A DNA stretch of 64,000 nt from Thermomonospora catenispora (GCF_006363815.1 NZ_RRYT01000006.1:62216-126215); one strand, 5' to 3'; positions 1-8,784 are shown, counted from the first letter of the stretch. Numbers and translations: made by a program. Notes: generated by a model not told the origin, from the letters alone.

Positions 1-357
1 GCGTACTTCGCCGCCAAGATCGGGCACTGCTTCCGTGCACTCGGGCAAGGTGCCCAGACCGAGCGGCACGCCCTCCGCTCACTGCGCATGGATCCGCGGT
101 TCATTCGCGGGAAGGCGCTCAACATCTCTTTGCTCGCCAGCGGCTATGCCGTGCAAGGCGAGGTGGAGCAGGCATGCAAGGCGGGCCAGCAGGCCGTCGA
201 CCTGACCGCCGGCCTCGGCTCTGCCCGTGCGGTCACCTCCATCGGCAACCTGCTGCACGACCTGTCCCCTTACTCCGGCACCCGACAGGTGAAGGCACTC
301 ACCTCGTACGCCGTGACGAGGCTGCCCGCTCTGCGACGGCGTGCAGTACTCCGATGA
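1..357 (+). CDS. C-terminal part of a TPR-type (XRE-family-like) regulator
   Basis: The frame is open from the first base of the window and ends at a TGA after 118 residues, so the N-terminus lies outside. The visible part is helical and rich in Ala, Leu and Gln, in the manner of TPR helix pairs. It ends with a stretch (VKALTSYAVTRLP) typical of the tails of actinobacterial XRE regulators with C-terminal TPR-like repeats. The DNA-binding part, if present, is not in view. The last 59 bases overlap the end of the convergent NUDIX gene. The family assignment rests on general resemblance only. Confidence 0.55.
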   Translation, partial: AYFAAKIGHCFRALGQGAQTERHALRSLRMDPRFIRGKALNISLLASGYAVQGEVEQACKAGQQAVDLTAGLGSARAVTSIGNLLHDLSPYSGTRQVKALTSYAVTRLPALRRRAVLR

Positions 358-880
358 CGGTGGCCGCTCCCACGATCTCCCCACGGGTGATCATGGCCTG
401 AGCCTCTTCGATGGGCACCCACCGCACCAACTCCGCCTCATCGGGCTCGGGCTCCCCGACCAGGTCGGCCCCCCGCGCCACATACAGGTCCTGGGGGGCG
501 TCAGCGGACCCGACGGCGGGCTGATACGTCAGCAAGAACTTCACGTTGCGCGGCCGCCACCCGGTCTCCTCCTCGACCTCCCGGGCCGCCGCAACGGCCC
601 CATCCTCACCGGCGTCCACGTAACCGCCGGGAATCTCCCAGTCCCACCGATCGAGGATGAACCGATGCCTCCAGATCAACAGGATCCGCTCCCCCGGCTC
701 ATCCAGCACCAGCGTCATCGCGCATCGGGGAAGCCTGATCACGTACTGCTCGAAACGCACACCGTTCGGCAGCTCCACGTCAGCGACCGAGAGGCGGATA
801 TGCCGGTTCTCATCGACGACCCGCTCACCGTGGACGATCCATCGGCTCCGTTCAGACCGCTCAGGATCCACATTGACCAC
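299..880 (-). CDS. NUDIX hydrolase
   Basis: A 193-residue protein with a complete Nudix box: G86, five residues, E92, seven residues, then R100-E101-V-E-E104-E105-T-G-W, matching GX5EX7REUXEEXGU. Such enzymes hydrolyse nucleoside diphosphates linked to another group (for example ADP-ribose or NTPs) using Mg2+ held by the box glutamates; the substrate cannot be read from the sequence. The start is GTG at 880, with another in-frame GTG three codons later. The gene converges on the partial regulator and overlaps its tail. Confidence 0.85.
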   Translation of the reverse strand: MVNVDPERSERSRWIVHGERVVDENRHIRLSVADVELPNGVRFEQYVIRLPRCAMTLVLDEPGERILLIWRHRFILDRWDWEIPGGYVDAGEDGAVAAAREVEEETGWRPRNVKFLLTYQPAVGSADAPQDLYVARGADLVGEPEPDEAELVRWVPIEEAQAMITRGEIVGAATVIGVLHAVAERAASSRRTR

Positions 881-1301
881 GCAGGAACGCTACCGCCTGC
901 CCCGAGCCGCCAGGCCGGCGAACAGATCAAGACAGCCGACGACGTTCACCGCCGCAAGAGCCGTCCCCGCATACGCGAGCGGCTGCCGGCATCCGGCAAG
1001 ACCAAAACCCCCTGCTCACATGAACGAAGAGAGCCGCCGGTGCGAGGGCCGATGGGAGCCAAGAGCCCTCCTCGCATCCCCGTGCGGCGTCCCCTTGATG
1101 GAGCCACTCCCCGCCACGCGGGGAAGAGGACCCGAAAGCGGAAGCGGCGACGGCCATGCTTCCCACCGGAACACGCAGTCGCCCAGTCCGATCCCACCGG
1201 ACGGCTCGGACCGCCACACTGTGACGGGTCTCCAAGCGACCTACGCCGGAGACGACCGAATGGACTTCGGGAGTTGCCGGGTCACTCGCTCACGGCGAGG
1301 T
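881..1301. other. Spacer without a recognised gene
   Basis: About 420 bases between the NUDIX start and the DUF397 stop. Open frames here are Arg/Ser/Pro-rich and show no motif, so I call none. The NUDIX promoter must lie near its right-hand neighbour, just above 880. Confidence 0.4.
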
Positions 1302-1526
1302 TCAAAGGTCGTGGTCGCCCCGCTTGATGGCGACGGCGGTCCGGCAGGCTGCGGCGAGGGACAGGATGAGGACGGGCCCGTGGGGGTCCTTGGAGTCGCG
1401 GACGGCCACGATGTCGGCAGCGCGGGCCACTTCGACGCAGTTGCCGGTGCTGCCCTGGCTGCGGCGCGCCTTGCGCCAGACGGCGCCGTCGAGGTTCGGG
1501 TGGAGGCTCGAGGACGAGTCGGTCAT
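1302..1526 (-). CDS. DUF397 domain protein
   Basis: A 74-residue protein of the DUF397 family: the WRKARRS motif near the N-terminus, G-NCVEVA in the middle and VRDSKDPHGPVL in the last third. DUF397 proteins are small actinobacterial partners of Scr1-type XRE regulators and HATPase proteins, and this one lies directly downstream of such a regulator. The ATG at 1526 follows the regulator stop by a few bases. A GTG at 1535 overlaps that stop as GTGA and would add three residues. The C-terminus departs from the usual W/F-rich ending of the family. Confidence 0.85.
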   Translation of the reverse strand: MTDSSSSLHPNLDGAVWRKARRSQGSTGNCVEVARAADIVAVRDSKDPHGPVLILSLAAACRTAVAIKRGDHDL

Positions 1527-1531
1527 GGTTC

Positions 1532-2395
1532 TCACTTCAGGTCGGCGAGCAGCCGCCGCAGGAACTCCGTGGTGGCGTCCTTGTCGAGGGCGGCGGCTTG
1601 GAGGTGCTGGAACCTCAGACTATGACTTTTGAGGTCTTCCGCCTTCTCCAGGTAGAGCGCGTGGCCGCCCATCTCGACGTAGACGATGGACGACTCGTCG
1701 GGATGGGCGTAGTCCAGCAGAGCGAATCCGCAGGCCAGTCCGGGGTGCATGCCGACGCTGAACGGGATGACCTGCACGGTGATGTGGTCGCTGTCGTTGG
1801 TGGCGATCAGGCGCTCGAGCTGCTCGATGCGGTCCTCGCGGGTGCCGAAGGGACGGTGGAGGGCTGCCTCGTCCACGATCGCCCACAGCATGGGCGGGTT
1901 GGGGGCGGTGAGGATGGCCTGACGCTTCATGCGCAGCGCCACGCGGCGTTCGACCTCCTCCGGGTCGCGGATCATGTCGCCGCGGATGACGGCGCGGGCG
2001 TAGGCGGCGGTCTGCAGCAGGCCGGGGATGACCAACGGCTCATAGGAGTAGATCCGGTCGGCCTCCGCTTCGAACCCGGCGTAGTCGCCACCGAGGACGT
2101 CTCCGAACTCGGTCTCCCACCAGCCGCGTTCGCGTGATTCGCGGGCCAGGGTGATCAGGGCCTGGCGACGGGCCTCGTCGGTGACGCCGTACAGGTCGAG
2201 CAGGTCCTTGACGTCCCTGGGGTTGGGACGGCGCCAGTCGTTCTGTTCGATCCGGCTGAGCTTGCCCGCCGACCACTCCAGCCGGCGCCACACCTCCTCG
2301 GCGGTCAGGCCGCTCTCCTCCCGCAGCCGACGCAGTTCGCGGGACAGGCGTCGGCGGCGGATGGTGGGGCTGCGCCGGTGCGGCGGAGCGGGCAT
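1532..2395 (-). CDS. XRE-family regulator, Scr1/DUF5753 type
   Basis: A 287-residue protein with an N-terminal helix-turn-helix (about residues 14-70, LRRLREESGLTAEEVWRRL then SAGKLSRIE) and a long C-terminal DUF5753-like region (PLVIPGLLQT, RMKRQAIL, VQVIPFSVG). This is the Scr1 architecture common in streptomycetes and their relatives. The start at 2395 is chosen because it has GGAG seven bases upstream and gives the usual short N-terminus; an in-frame upstream extension to 2467 exists. It forms an operon with the DUF397 gene and is divergent from the HATPase gene, the standard three-gene arrangement. Confidence 0.88.
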   Translation of the reverse strand: MPAPPHRRSPTIRRRRLSRELRRLREESGLTAEEVWRRLEWSAGKLSRIEQNDWRRPNPRDVKDLLDLYGVTDEARRQALITLARESRERGWWETEFGDVLGGDYAGFEAEADRIYSYEPLVIPGLLQTAAYARAVIRGDMIRDPEEVERRVALRMKRQAILTAPNPPMLWAIVDEAALHRPFGTREDRIEQLERLIATNDSDHITVQVIPFSVGMHPGLACGFALLDYAHPDESSIVYVEMGGHALYLEKAEDLKSHSLRFQHLQAAALDKDATTEFLRRLLADLK

Positions 2396-2483
2396 GGGCG
2401 GCTCCAGAAGGGATGGGCGTGGCCTGTCGCGTCCGATCATCCCAGAGAACCCAGTGGAATCCGACATTGATCATCCATTGGAC

Positions 2484-2495
2484 AACTTCCAAGTT
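2484..2495. promoter_or_regulatory. Near-perfect palindrome between divergent XRE and HATPase genes
   Basis: AACTTCCAAGTT, a 12-bp palindrome apart from the central pair, lies 89 bp upstream of the XRE start. A related GAAGTTC half-site is at about 2511. The same core (AACTTCGAAGTT) occurs upstream of the EspR-like gene at 4363. An autoregulatory operator is the likely role. Confidence 0.45.
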
Positions 2496-2641
2496 GGAGC
2501 TTCCATTTTTGAAGTTCAGAGTTCATGCTAGTGGGCACTCGGCTTCTCCTGGCCGCCCGCGGGATCTGGGCCTGCTCGGCGCATCGGGGACGGACAGGGG
2601 CCACGGCCGAGCCGCCGCCCCCGGAAACGAAGGACTCTCAG

Positions 2642-3520
2642 ATGGCCGACCCTCCTCCCCCTCGCCCGACGGCGCCCACGACCGTCGCCGGCAAGGCCCT
2701 TGGGTCCTGCCGGAACGCCGACCGCATGACGTCCGTGCCGTCGTCCCGGCCGCTGAGCTGCCGCCCGGGAGGAGCCGCCTGGGCACTGCCGGCGGACGAG
2801 ACCATCGCCGCCGTGGCGCGCACGAACGCCGCGGAAGAGTTCGGCGCCCTGGGCGTCACCGGCGAGCCGGCCGAGGACGTCGAGGTGATGGTCAGCGAGA
2901 TCGCGACCAACGCCCTCCAGCACGCCGCGCGCTCATCGGGCGGGGTGATGGGGTCTGCCCCGGCGCTGGAGCTGTGGATGTATCGCAGGCTCTCCGCGGA
3001 CGGCCATGAGCTGGTGGTCTCCGTGTTCGACCAGTCCTGTGAGCCTCCCCGTCGCTCCCCCTGCGGCGCCGCCGACTTGACCGCCGAGGACGGACGCGGC
3101 CTGATGCTGGTCGAAGCGCTGAGCAACGGACGATGGGGCTTCTATGCGACCCGGTCCCGGCTGGCCAACCCGGTCGTGCGCGGCAAGGCCACCTGGTTCG
3201 CCGTTCCCCTGCCCGCCCGCCCGGACGGCTTCGCCCCGGCCGCCTGGGAGCACGACGAGGCCGAGGCCGTCACCGCGCTGAAGACGCTGCTTGCGCTACG
3301 GGGTTTCGACAACCTCATCTTGCAGAGCCGCTCCGAGCCCGGCTCGCGCCTCGCAGTGCTGTCGGTGGTCACCGGCCTGACCGTCTGGTGCCAGGACGGC
3401 CACTTCCGCTGGGACGGTCCCCGCGGCCGCCGTCGGCTCCCTCTCGCCGACCTCACCGCGGCGGCCGAGGCGATCGTCGCCCTCCACGAAAGCACAGGCC
3501 TCGACGGTACGGCGGCCTGA
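2642..3520 (+). CDS. ATP-binding protein of the anti-sigma/HATPase type
   Basis: A 292-residue protein with a GHKL ATPase fold. The N-box is MVSEIATNALQHAA (about residues 84-97) and a G-box-like GRGLMLVEAL follows. The family resembles RsbW/SpoIIAB anti-sigma kinases and is regularly found next to Scr1 regulators and DUF397 proteins. The last 95 residues form an extra domain I do not recognise. The ATG at 2642 follows GAAGGA at good spacing. It is transcribed away from the XRE gene. Confidence 0.8.
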   Translation: MADPPPPRPTAPTTVAGKALGSCRNADRMTSVPSSRPLSCRPGGAAWALPADETIAAVARTNAAEEFGALGVTGEPAEDVEVMVSEIATNALQHAARSSGGVMGSAPALELWMYRRLSADGHELVVSVFDQSCEPPRRSPCGAADLTAEDGRGLMLVEALSNGRWGFYATRSRLANPVVRGKATWFAVPLPARPDGFAPAAWEHDEAEAVTALKTLLALRGFDNLILQSRSEPGSRLAVLSVVTGLTVWCQDGHFRWDGPRGRRRLPLADLTAAAEAIVALHESTGLDGTAA

Positions 3521-3874
3521 CCCCTTCAGCCCTTCCGTCGTGTCGACCCCCTTCCCGGCCGGTCAGGCGCTCCACCCCCAAGCGCCGATGCCCCCGCCCG
3601 GCCGGGAAGGGCCCCCGGCCCACCGACCTGCCCGAGGAGCGTCCACCCGTGACGGGGTCGGCCCGCCGGCGGAACATACGTGCAGGCGGACCAGGCATCG
3701 AGCCTCTTGCGGCCGCCGTCCCCTGCTTCACCGCCCCGTCGACCCGGGCCGGAGAGCACCCGGTGAACGGTGGGAGCGGCGGTGCCCTCGGACGGAAAAG
3801 CGACGGCCCGCCCGCGTGGACGTCTCGTCAGGGCGGCGGCGCCACCGGCTGGATGCCCTCCGAACGTTCCGGGC
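3521..3874. other. Convergent spacer, no gene seen
   Basis: About 350 very GC-rich bases between the ends of two convergent genes. No motif-bearing frame and no hairpin with a T-run was noticed. Confidence 0.4.
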
Positions 3875-4333
3875 TCAGCTCTCGGCGTGCCGACGGGCGG
3901 CGCGGGCCGCGGTCATGATCAGTTCGTCAACGAGCCAGCGGATGTCGGCGGGCAGGTCGGTGAAGGCGCGCAGGACCTCGGGGCGGATGGTGCCGTCGTC
4001 GAGTTTGTGGCGGAGTGCCTGGAAGGTCAGATCGGCGTCGATGGAGCGGGCCTCGGGCGCGGGGCCGAAGTAGCCGAGGGGAACGTCGAAGAAGGCGGCC
4101 AGGGCGGTGAGGGTGCGCAGCTGCGGGTTGTCCTGGCGGCCGGTGCGCAGCTTCCACACGGTGGTGGACGAGATCTCCTCGCCGGTGACGGCGCTGATGG
4201 CTGCGGCGACGGCGATGTTGTTCTTGGGCGGCGGCGCGTCCGGCGGCCACATGTTCTGGATCAGCCATTCGATCTTGTCCGCCAGAGTCGCCGAAGGGCC
4301 TGGGCCCTTGCCTCCGATGTCCTGCTGTGTCAT
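3875..4333 (-). CDS. EspR-like helix-turn-helix regulator
   Basis: A 152-residue protein with an N-terminal DNA-binding region (about residues 15-85: ISSTTVWKLRTGRQDNPQ, then LAAFFDVPLGYF) and a helical C-terminus. The layout matches EspR and related actinobacterial regulators, where an HTH with a long recognition loop is followed by a dimerising tail. The ATG at 4333 is preferred over GTG at 4336. A perfect AACTTCGAAGTT palindrome lies 30 bp upstream. It is divergent from the transfer module and may regulate it. The fold call is good, the target unknown. Confidence 0.75.
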   Translation of the reverse strand: MTQQDIGGKGPGPSATLADKIEWLIQNMWPPDAPPPKNNIAVAAAISAVTGEEISSTTVWKLRTGRQDNPQLRTLTALAAFFDVPLGYFGPAPEARSIDADLTFQALRHKLDDGTIRPEVLRAFTDLPADIRWLVDELIMTAARAARRHAES

Positions 4334-4362
4334 CACCTTTCCATCCGTTGCTTGTGATCAAT

Positions 4363-4374
4363 AACTTCGAAGTT
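4363..4374. promoter_or_regulatory. Perfect 12-bp palindrome upstream of the EspR-like gene
   Basis: AACTTCGAAGTT lies between the EspR-like start (4333) and the transfer module. It differs in one base from the palindrome at 2484. A TTGACA that could be a -35 element for the + strand lies at about 4387. It is a probable operator for the EspR-like protein or the neighbouring XRE regulator. Confidence 0.45.
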
Positions 4375-4476
4375 CATATCTCATAGTTGACAGTTGCTCA
4401 TAGGGGATGCATCCTCGCGTCGAGAACTTTAGTTGACGGCACAGGAGTCGTCAGCCGACACCACGGGGAGCAGACG

Positions 4477-4772
4477 ATGCGGACGCCGCGCAGGGGAGGC
4501 GAAGTGAGCTGGACGAACGGCAGGTTCACCTGCTGCGGTTACGGCATGAGCTGATTCGGCTGGGGGTGCGGGTCCGGGTCCGCAAACCGCGCAACGGCCG
4601 TTGGAAGCTCAAGCTCCGCACGCCGACCGGCTGGACGGAGACGGTGCTGTGCGCCGGCGCCGAAGGCGTGTACGTCTACGTGACCGCTCACGGGCGGCTG
4701 CTCGGGCGTGTCCAGGACGCGCGGATCGTCGCCCGAACGCTCGTCTGGATGCTGGACAGGAGACGCCGGTGA
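4477..4772 (+). pseudogene. Small mobile-element protein with a one-base frameshift near 4496
   Basis: ATG at 4477 has an ideal ribosome site (GGGGAG, seven bases upstream), but its frame stops at 4554. From about 4497 a second frame continues to the stop at 4772 and reads as a coherent basic protein (HELIRLGVRVRVRKP and so on). Restoring one base in the GGGG run at 4493-4496 joins them. The stop overlaps the next gene as GTGA, so this was the first gene of the operon. Without the shift only a 68-residue product from GTG 4566 is possible, and that GTG has a weak ribosome site. No family recognised. Confidence 0.55.
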
Positions 4773-5785
4773 CCCCGGCCGGCCTTGTGGGACCGGCCCA
4801 GGCGGGCGAGCCGTCAGGTCAGCCGCCGGGCGCGCAGATCAGCGGGAGGCATGGGGCGGCCGTGAGGACCGCGATCGCCGTCCTCACTCCGCTGATCTTG
4901 ATGTTGGGGGTGCTGGGCGGGATCGGCTCGTTCACCACCATCCGCGACATGGCCGAGCCGTGGTTCGGGGAACTGGCCTGGATCGTTCCAGTCGGCATGG
5001 ACGTGGGCATCTTCCTCCTGCTGGCCTGGGACCTGCTGATGGAGCACCTGGCGCTGCCCTGGCCAGTGCTGCGCTGGGTCGCCTGGACCTTCATCGCCGG
5101 CACCGTGACGGTCAACGTCCTGGCCGCCGCCGGTGATGCCGCCGGGATCGTCATGCACGCGGCGATGCCCGTCTTGTTCATCACGGTGGTCGAGGGCGTG
5201 CGGCACCTGATCCGCCAATGGGTGGGGCTGGCCACCGGCACCCGCATCGAACGCATCCCGGTCGCCCGCTGGCTGCTGGCTCCGCTCTCCACGGCCCTGC
5301 TGTGGCGGCGCATGGTCCTGTGGCACATCACCACCTACCGCCGGGCCCTCGAGTTGGAATACCGCCACCTGCTCGCCGTCTCCCATCTCCAGCGACGGTA
5401 CGGCCGCTGGGCATGGCGCTGGCACGCCCCACTCGCGGACCGCATCGCGTTGCGACGGCTGCCGGCCGAGATGGCCCGACCGAACGCATCCTCATCACCG
5501 TGCTCCTGCGGCCTTGAGACGGCAGGTCCGCCGGAGCAGGCGGTTGGACGCCCCGCCTCCTCCGCCGAGGAACTGCTGAAGGCCACCTGCCGAATCCTCC
5601 TCGACGCCGAGCGGCAAGGCGTACGGCTCAGCCAGGCCGGCCTCGGCCGCAGGCTGCGCACGATGGGCTTTTCCATCGCCAATGACCGTCTCGCCGCTCT
5701 CCGAGAAGAGGCTCACCGACGCATGCGGTCCGGCTGGAACAACATGCAGGACGACCACGAGACCCGCACCGGAAGCGAGGGCTAG
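4769..5785 (+). CDS. DUF2637 membrane protein (Spd-like, plasmid transfer/spread)
   Basis: A 338-residue protein. About four hydrophobic segments lie between residues 30 and 150 (AVLTPLILMLGVLGGIGSF, IVPVGMDVGIFLLLAWDLL, WTFIAGTVTVNVLAA and one more). They fit DUF2637, the family seen in actinobacterial integrative elements and often annotated Spd-like. After residue 160 the protein is cytoplasmic and basic, with a winged-helix-like end (LLDAERQGVRLSQAGLGRRL). The GTG start at 4769 overlaps the upstream stop (GTGA) and has AGGAG before it. The gap to the primase gene is 3 bp, so these are co-transcribed. Confidence 0.72.
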   Translation: MTPAGLVGPAQAGEPSGQPPGAQISGRHGAAVRTAIAVLTPLILMLGVLGGIGSFTTIRDMAEPWFGELAWIVPVGMDVGIFLLLAWDLLMEHLALPWPVLRWVAWTFIAGTVTVNVLAAAGDAAGIVMHAAMPVLFITVVEGVRHLIRQWVGLATGTRIERIPVARWLLAPLSTALLWRRMVLWHITTYRRALELEYRHLLAVSHLQRRYGRWAWRWHAPLADRIALRRLPAEMARPNASSSPCSCGLETAGPPEQAVGRPASSAEELLKATCRILLDAERQGVRLSQAGLGRRLRTMGFSIANDRLAALREEAHRRMRSGWNNMQDDHETRTGSEG

Positions 5786-5788
5786 AAC

Positions 5789-7804
5789 ATGTCCGGCTCC
5801 CCTCCATCGGCCGCCCCCGGCCGCCGGCTTCCAGACGGCAGCGAGCAGCGGCGAGAGCCCGACCGGTTGCACGGCATCGTCGCGCAGGAGACGGCACGGC
5901 TTCACTCGGGTGCGTCGTCATGGTCCTGGTGGCTGGAACTGGCCGCCCGGCATGGCCGCTATGGCTTCGGCAACACCCTGCTGATCCATGTTCAGATGCC
6001 GACCGCGACCGAGGTCCGGCCCTACGAGGAGTGGAGGGCGCGCGGACGGCAAGTGCGGAAGGGCGAGTCCGGGATCCGGATCCTCTCTCCGCGCGGCGTA
6101 CCCCGCCCGGTGTTCGACATCTCCCAGACCTCCCAGGCGGACGGCGGTGCCCTTGAACCGCCGCAGGGCCCGACGCCCGACCAGGCGTGGGAGCGGCTCC
6201 GCCGGCTCGCCGTCGACCAAGGCTTTCAGGTCGACCGCAACAGCGGCTGGACCTACACCGGACCGCCGGAACGGCTCATCAGCATCCCTGCCGAGCTGGA
6301 CGGGCCGAGCGCGGCGGCCGCGCTCGGCCACCAGCTCGGCCACATCCGGCTCCACGGCGAATGCCATGACGGGACGACGGCATGTCACGGCGTCCGGCGG
6401 GTCGAAGCAGACTCCATCGCCTACCTCCTGCTCACCCACCTCGGCCTGCGACCCGCAGGGCTGTCCTTTCCCGCAGTGGCCCGCTGGGCGGGCAGCGATC
6501 CGCGCGCCAATCCTCCAGCGGCCATCCGGACGGTCGCGGATCGGATCCTGCGAACGACCGCCCGGCTCCGCAAAGACCTGAACTCACTACCGCCCCTCGG
6601 CATCCCTGCCCTCACGGGCACGGTCCCACGGGCAGAGCGGCCCATGGCACCGACCGCCCCATCCAAGAGCGGCAAGGTCTCCCGGGACGAACTTGCCGAG
6701 CTCCAGCTCGCCGCCCACGACTTCTTCATCTCCCGGCTCCGCGGCAGCTGGGTGCCCGCCTACCTGAGCGAACGCGGCTTCGACCTGGGCGTCCAAAGGC
6801 AGTGGGAGATCGGCTACGCCCCGAAGGCCTGGCAGCTCCTCATCCGGCACCTGCGCCGGCTCGGTCACTCCGACGAGGCCATCGTGGCATCCGGCCTGGC
6901 CCGCCGAGCACGCCGCAGCGGTCGGCTGTACGACACCTTCCGCGACCGGGCCATGCTGGCGATCCGCACCTGCGACGGTGCGATCGCCGGTTTCATCGGC
7001 CGTCGGCGAGCCGACGTCGCAGGCCCCAAGTACCTCAACAGCCCGGAGACGCCCCTCTTCCGCAAAGGTGAGCTGTTGTTCGGCCTGTACGAGGCACGCG
7101 AGCGGCTCGCCGCCGGAGCCCGGCCCGTCCTGGTCGAAGGCCCACTGGACGCCATCGCCGTCAACACCGCCGCCCCGCAGGAGTACGCCGCCGTCGCCAC
7201 CTGCGGCACCGCTCTCACCGACACCCAACTCGGCGTCCTCGGACGTCTCACCGACCTACCGAGGACCGGGCTGATCATCGCTCTGGACGGCGATCCCGCC
7301 GGTCAGGCCGCTCTCGAACGGGCATGGACCAGCGTCCTGGCGAAGTTCCCGGGCCGCATCGACGCCGTCGTCCTTCCTGACGGCCGAGATCCCGCCGATC
7401 TACTGCATCGTCACGGCCCAGCAGGCGTCCGAAAAGCGTTGAGCTCCACCGTTCCCTTACCGGCCCTCATCATCGACGCCGCGGCCGGGCGCGCCGGTGG
7501 AAACCTCGAAAGCCCCGAGGACCGGATGGCAGCGGTCCACGCCGCCACCGCCATCACCGCCCGGCTGCCGCCGCACCAGGTGGCCCATCAAGTCGCCCGC
7601 CTCGCCCAGCGCCTGAACGTCGAACCCGCCATCGTCACCGGCGCGCTCACCGCGGCCGTCACCTCGCGCATCGGCTCCGTCGACGAGCTGGCCCGCCAGG
7701 ACTTCCCGCTTCCCCTGAGGCCACCGACGCCGCCAGACGATCCCGCCTTGACACCCGCCGACAGCCCGGCCCGGCTTCGACCGCAGAACGCCAAGCATCC
7801 CTGA
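5789..7804 (+). CDS. ArdC-like / DnaG-type primase fusion
   Basis: A 671-residue protein of two parts. Residues about 20-260 match ArdC N-terminal and zincin-like regions: FGNTLLIHVQMP, a W/RGR-V-KGE-GI motif, then a protease-like site. Residues about 300-560 are a DnaG catalytic core with toprim residues E450 (VEGPLDA) and D500-G-D502 (LDGDPAG). The RP4 TraC primase also carries an ArdC-related N-terminus, so it probably primes transferred single strands and may protect them. The zincin motif reads H181-Q-L-G-H185: the catalytic glutamate of HExxH is glutamine, so that half is probably a binding domain rather than a protease. No N-terminal zinc ribbon is visible. Confidence 0.82.
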   Translation: MSGSPPSAAPGRRLPDGSEQRREPDRLHGIVAQETARLHSGASSWSWWLELAARHGRYGFGNTLLIHVQMPTATEVRPYEEWRARGRQVRKGESGIRILSPRGVPRPVFDISQTSQADGGALEPPQGPTPDQAWERLRRLAVDQGFQVDRNSGWTYTGPPERLISIPAELDGPSAAAALGHQLGHIRLHGECHDGTTACHGVRRVEADSIAYLLLTHLGLRPAGLSFPAVARWAGSDPRANPPAAIRTVADRILRTTARLRKDLNSLPPLGIPALTGTVPRAERPMAPTAPSKSGKVSRDELAELQLAAHDFFISRLRGSWVPAYLSERGFDLGVQRQWEIGYAPKAWQLLIRHLRRLGHSDEAIVASGLARRARRSGRLYDTFRDRAMLAIRTCDGAIAGFIGRRRADVAGPKYLNSPETPLFRKGELLFGLYEARERLAAGARPVLVEGPLDAIAVNTAAPQEYAAVATCGTALTDTQLGVLGRLTDLPRTGLIIALDGDPAGQAALERAWTSVLAKFPGRIDAVVLPDGRDPADLLHRHGPAGVRKALSSTVPLPALIIDAAAGRAGGNLESPEDRMAAVHAATAITARLPPHQVAHQVARLAQRLNVEPAIVTGALTAAVTSRIGSVDELARQDFPLPLRPPTPPDDPALTPADSPARLRPQNAKHP

Positions 7805-7817
7805 CCTGGAGACAACG

Positions 7818-8687
7818 ATGCCCGAGCAGCACTCCGAGCCCATCGCCGAAGGTCTCACGCACACCGGCCAGCGACTCACCCAGTTCATCGCCCTCGCCGT
7901 TATAGGCGGCCAGGCTTACCAACGCCGCCTGCAACGCGTCCAACACGCGCAGCGGACACAGCACCTGGAGGCCCACCGACGGGCCGAACTGGCCAGACGG
8001 GCTTTCTTCGAGCAAGCCCGCTCACGCTGGGCCCCGGTCCACGACCCCAAGTGGCTCCAGCAGGCCGACCTTCTCCAGGTCGCCCGGGCATGGAGTGCCG
8101 CCATCCCCTACAGCACCGCACACAGGGCCGCCGCCATCGCCGTCGACAAGTGCGAAGAACGCCTCCGTCGACTCCACCCGCACGGCATGGGTCACTACGA
8201 CCGTTTCCGCAACCAAGGCCTATCTCGCCTGGAGGCCATGCGGGAGGCCATTCCCTTCTTCGCCCGAGACCCTAACGTCCGCACCGGCGAACCAGCAGGC
8301 GACAGGCACCCCCTCCCCGAAGGCACCGGCACTCGATGGGTCGACAGCGGACACAGTCCAGGCCTCCACGAGCAGCGAGCCCGCCGTCAAGAACAGCAGG
8401 CGCTGAAGCTCATCAACGAGCTCCAGACTCAAAGCTCCCAGGACTTATCTCCCGAAGATCTCCGTCTCGCCCTGGAGGTCGCCACCAACCTGCCCCATCA
8501 CATCATCGCCCAAGCCGTCCGAGAGGCCACCCGAGCCACCGATCCCTCCGCCTCGGAGATCTCCGGAGACTCCAAGACCACACCCCACCAAGAAAAAAAC
8601 AGAGTCCCGGCCTCTCGAAGGCATCCAACCCAAGGTCCGCACCCCGCCCCAGATCGCCGGCGACGACTTCCCCTACAGCATCCATGA
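7818..8687 (+). CDS. Hypothetical mobile-element protein, frameshifted near its C-terminus
   Basis: A 289-residue product as written, starting at ATG 7818 with GGAGACAAC before it and 13 bp after the primase. There is one weakly hydrophobic stretch (about residues 23-32) and then long, charged helices. I do not recognise a family. At the A7 run 8593-8599 the +1 frame takes over with ordinary protein composition (LEGIQPKVRTPPQIAGDDF) and runs to TAG at 8782-8784. The annotated frame instead becomes Arg/Pro-rich and stops at 8687. One base fewer in the run would give a protein of about 321 residues ending at 8784. This is a frameshift or an assembly error. Confidence 0.6.
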   Translation: MPEQHSEPIAEGLTHTGQRLTQFIALAVIGGQAYQRRLQRVQHAQRTQHLEAHRRAELARRAFFEQARSRWAPVHDPKWLQQADLLQVARAWSAAIPYSTAHRAAAIAVDKCEERLRRLHPHGMGHYDRFRNQGLSRLEAMREAIPFFARDPNVRTGEPAGDRHPLPEGTGTRWVDSGHSPGLHEQRARRQEQQALKLINELQTQSSQDLSPEDLRLALEVATNLPHHIIAQAVREATRATDPSASEISGDSKTTPHQEKNRVPASRRHPTQGPHPAPDRRRRLPLQHP

Positions 8688-8784
8688 AACAGTGCGCCTA
8701 GCCACCCAAAAGTCCACCGAAAAACAAAATCCCGGTGAGCGACTTCACGAAAATCAGCTCCAACATCATCATCTAAGGAATTAG

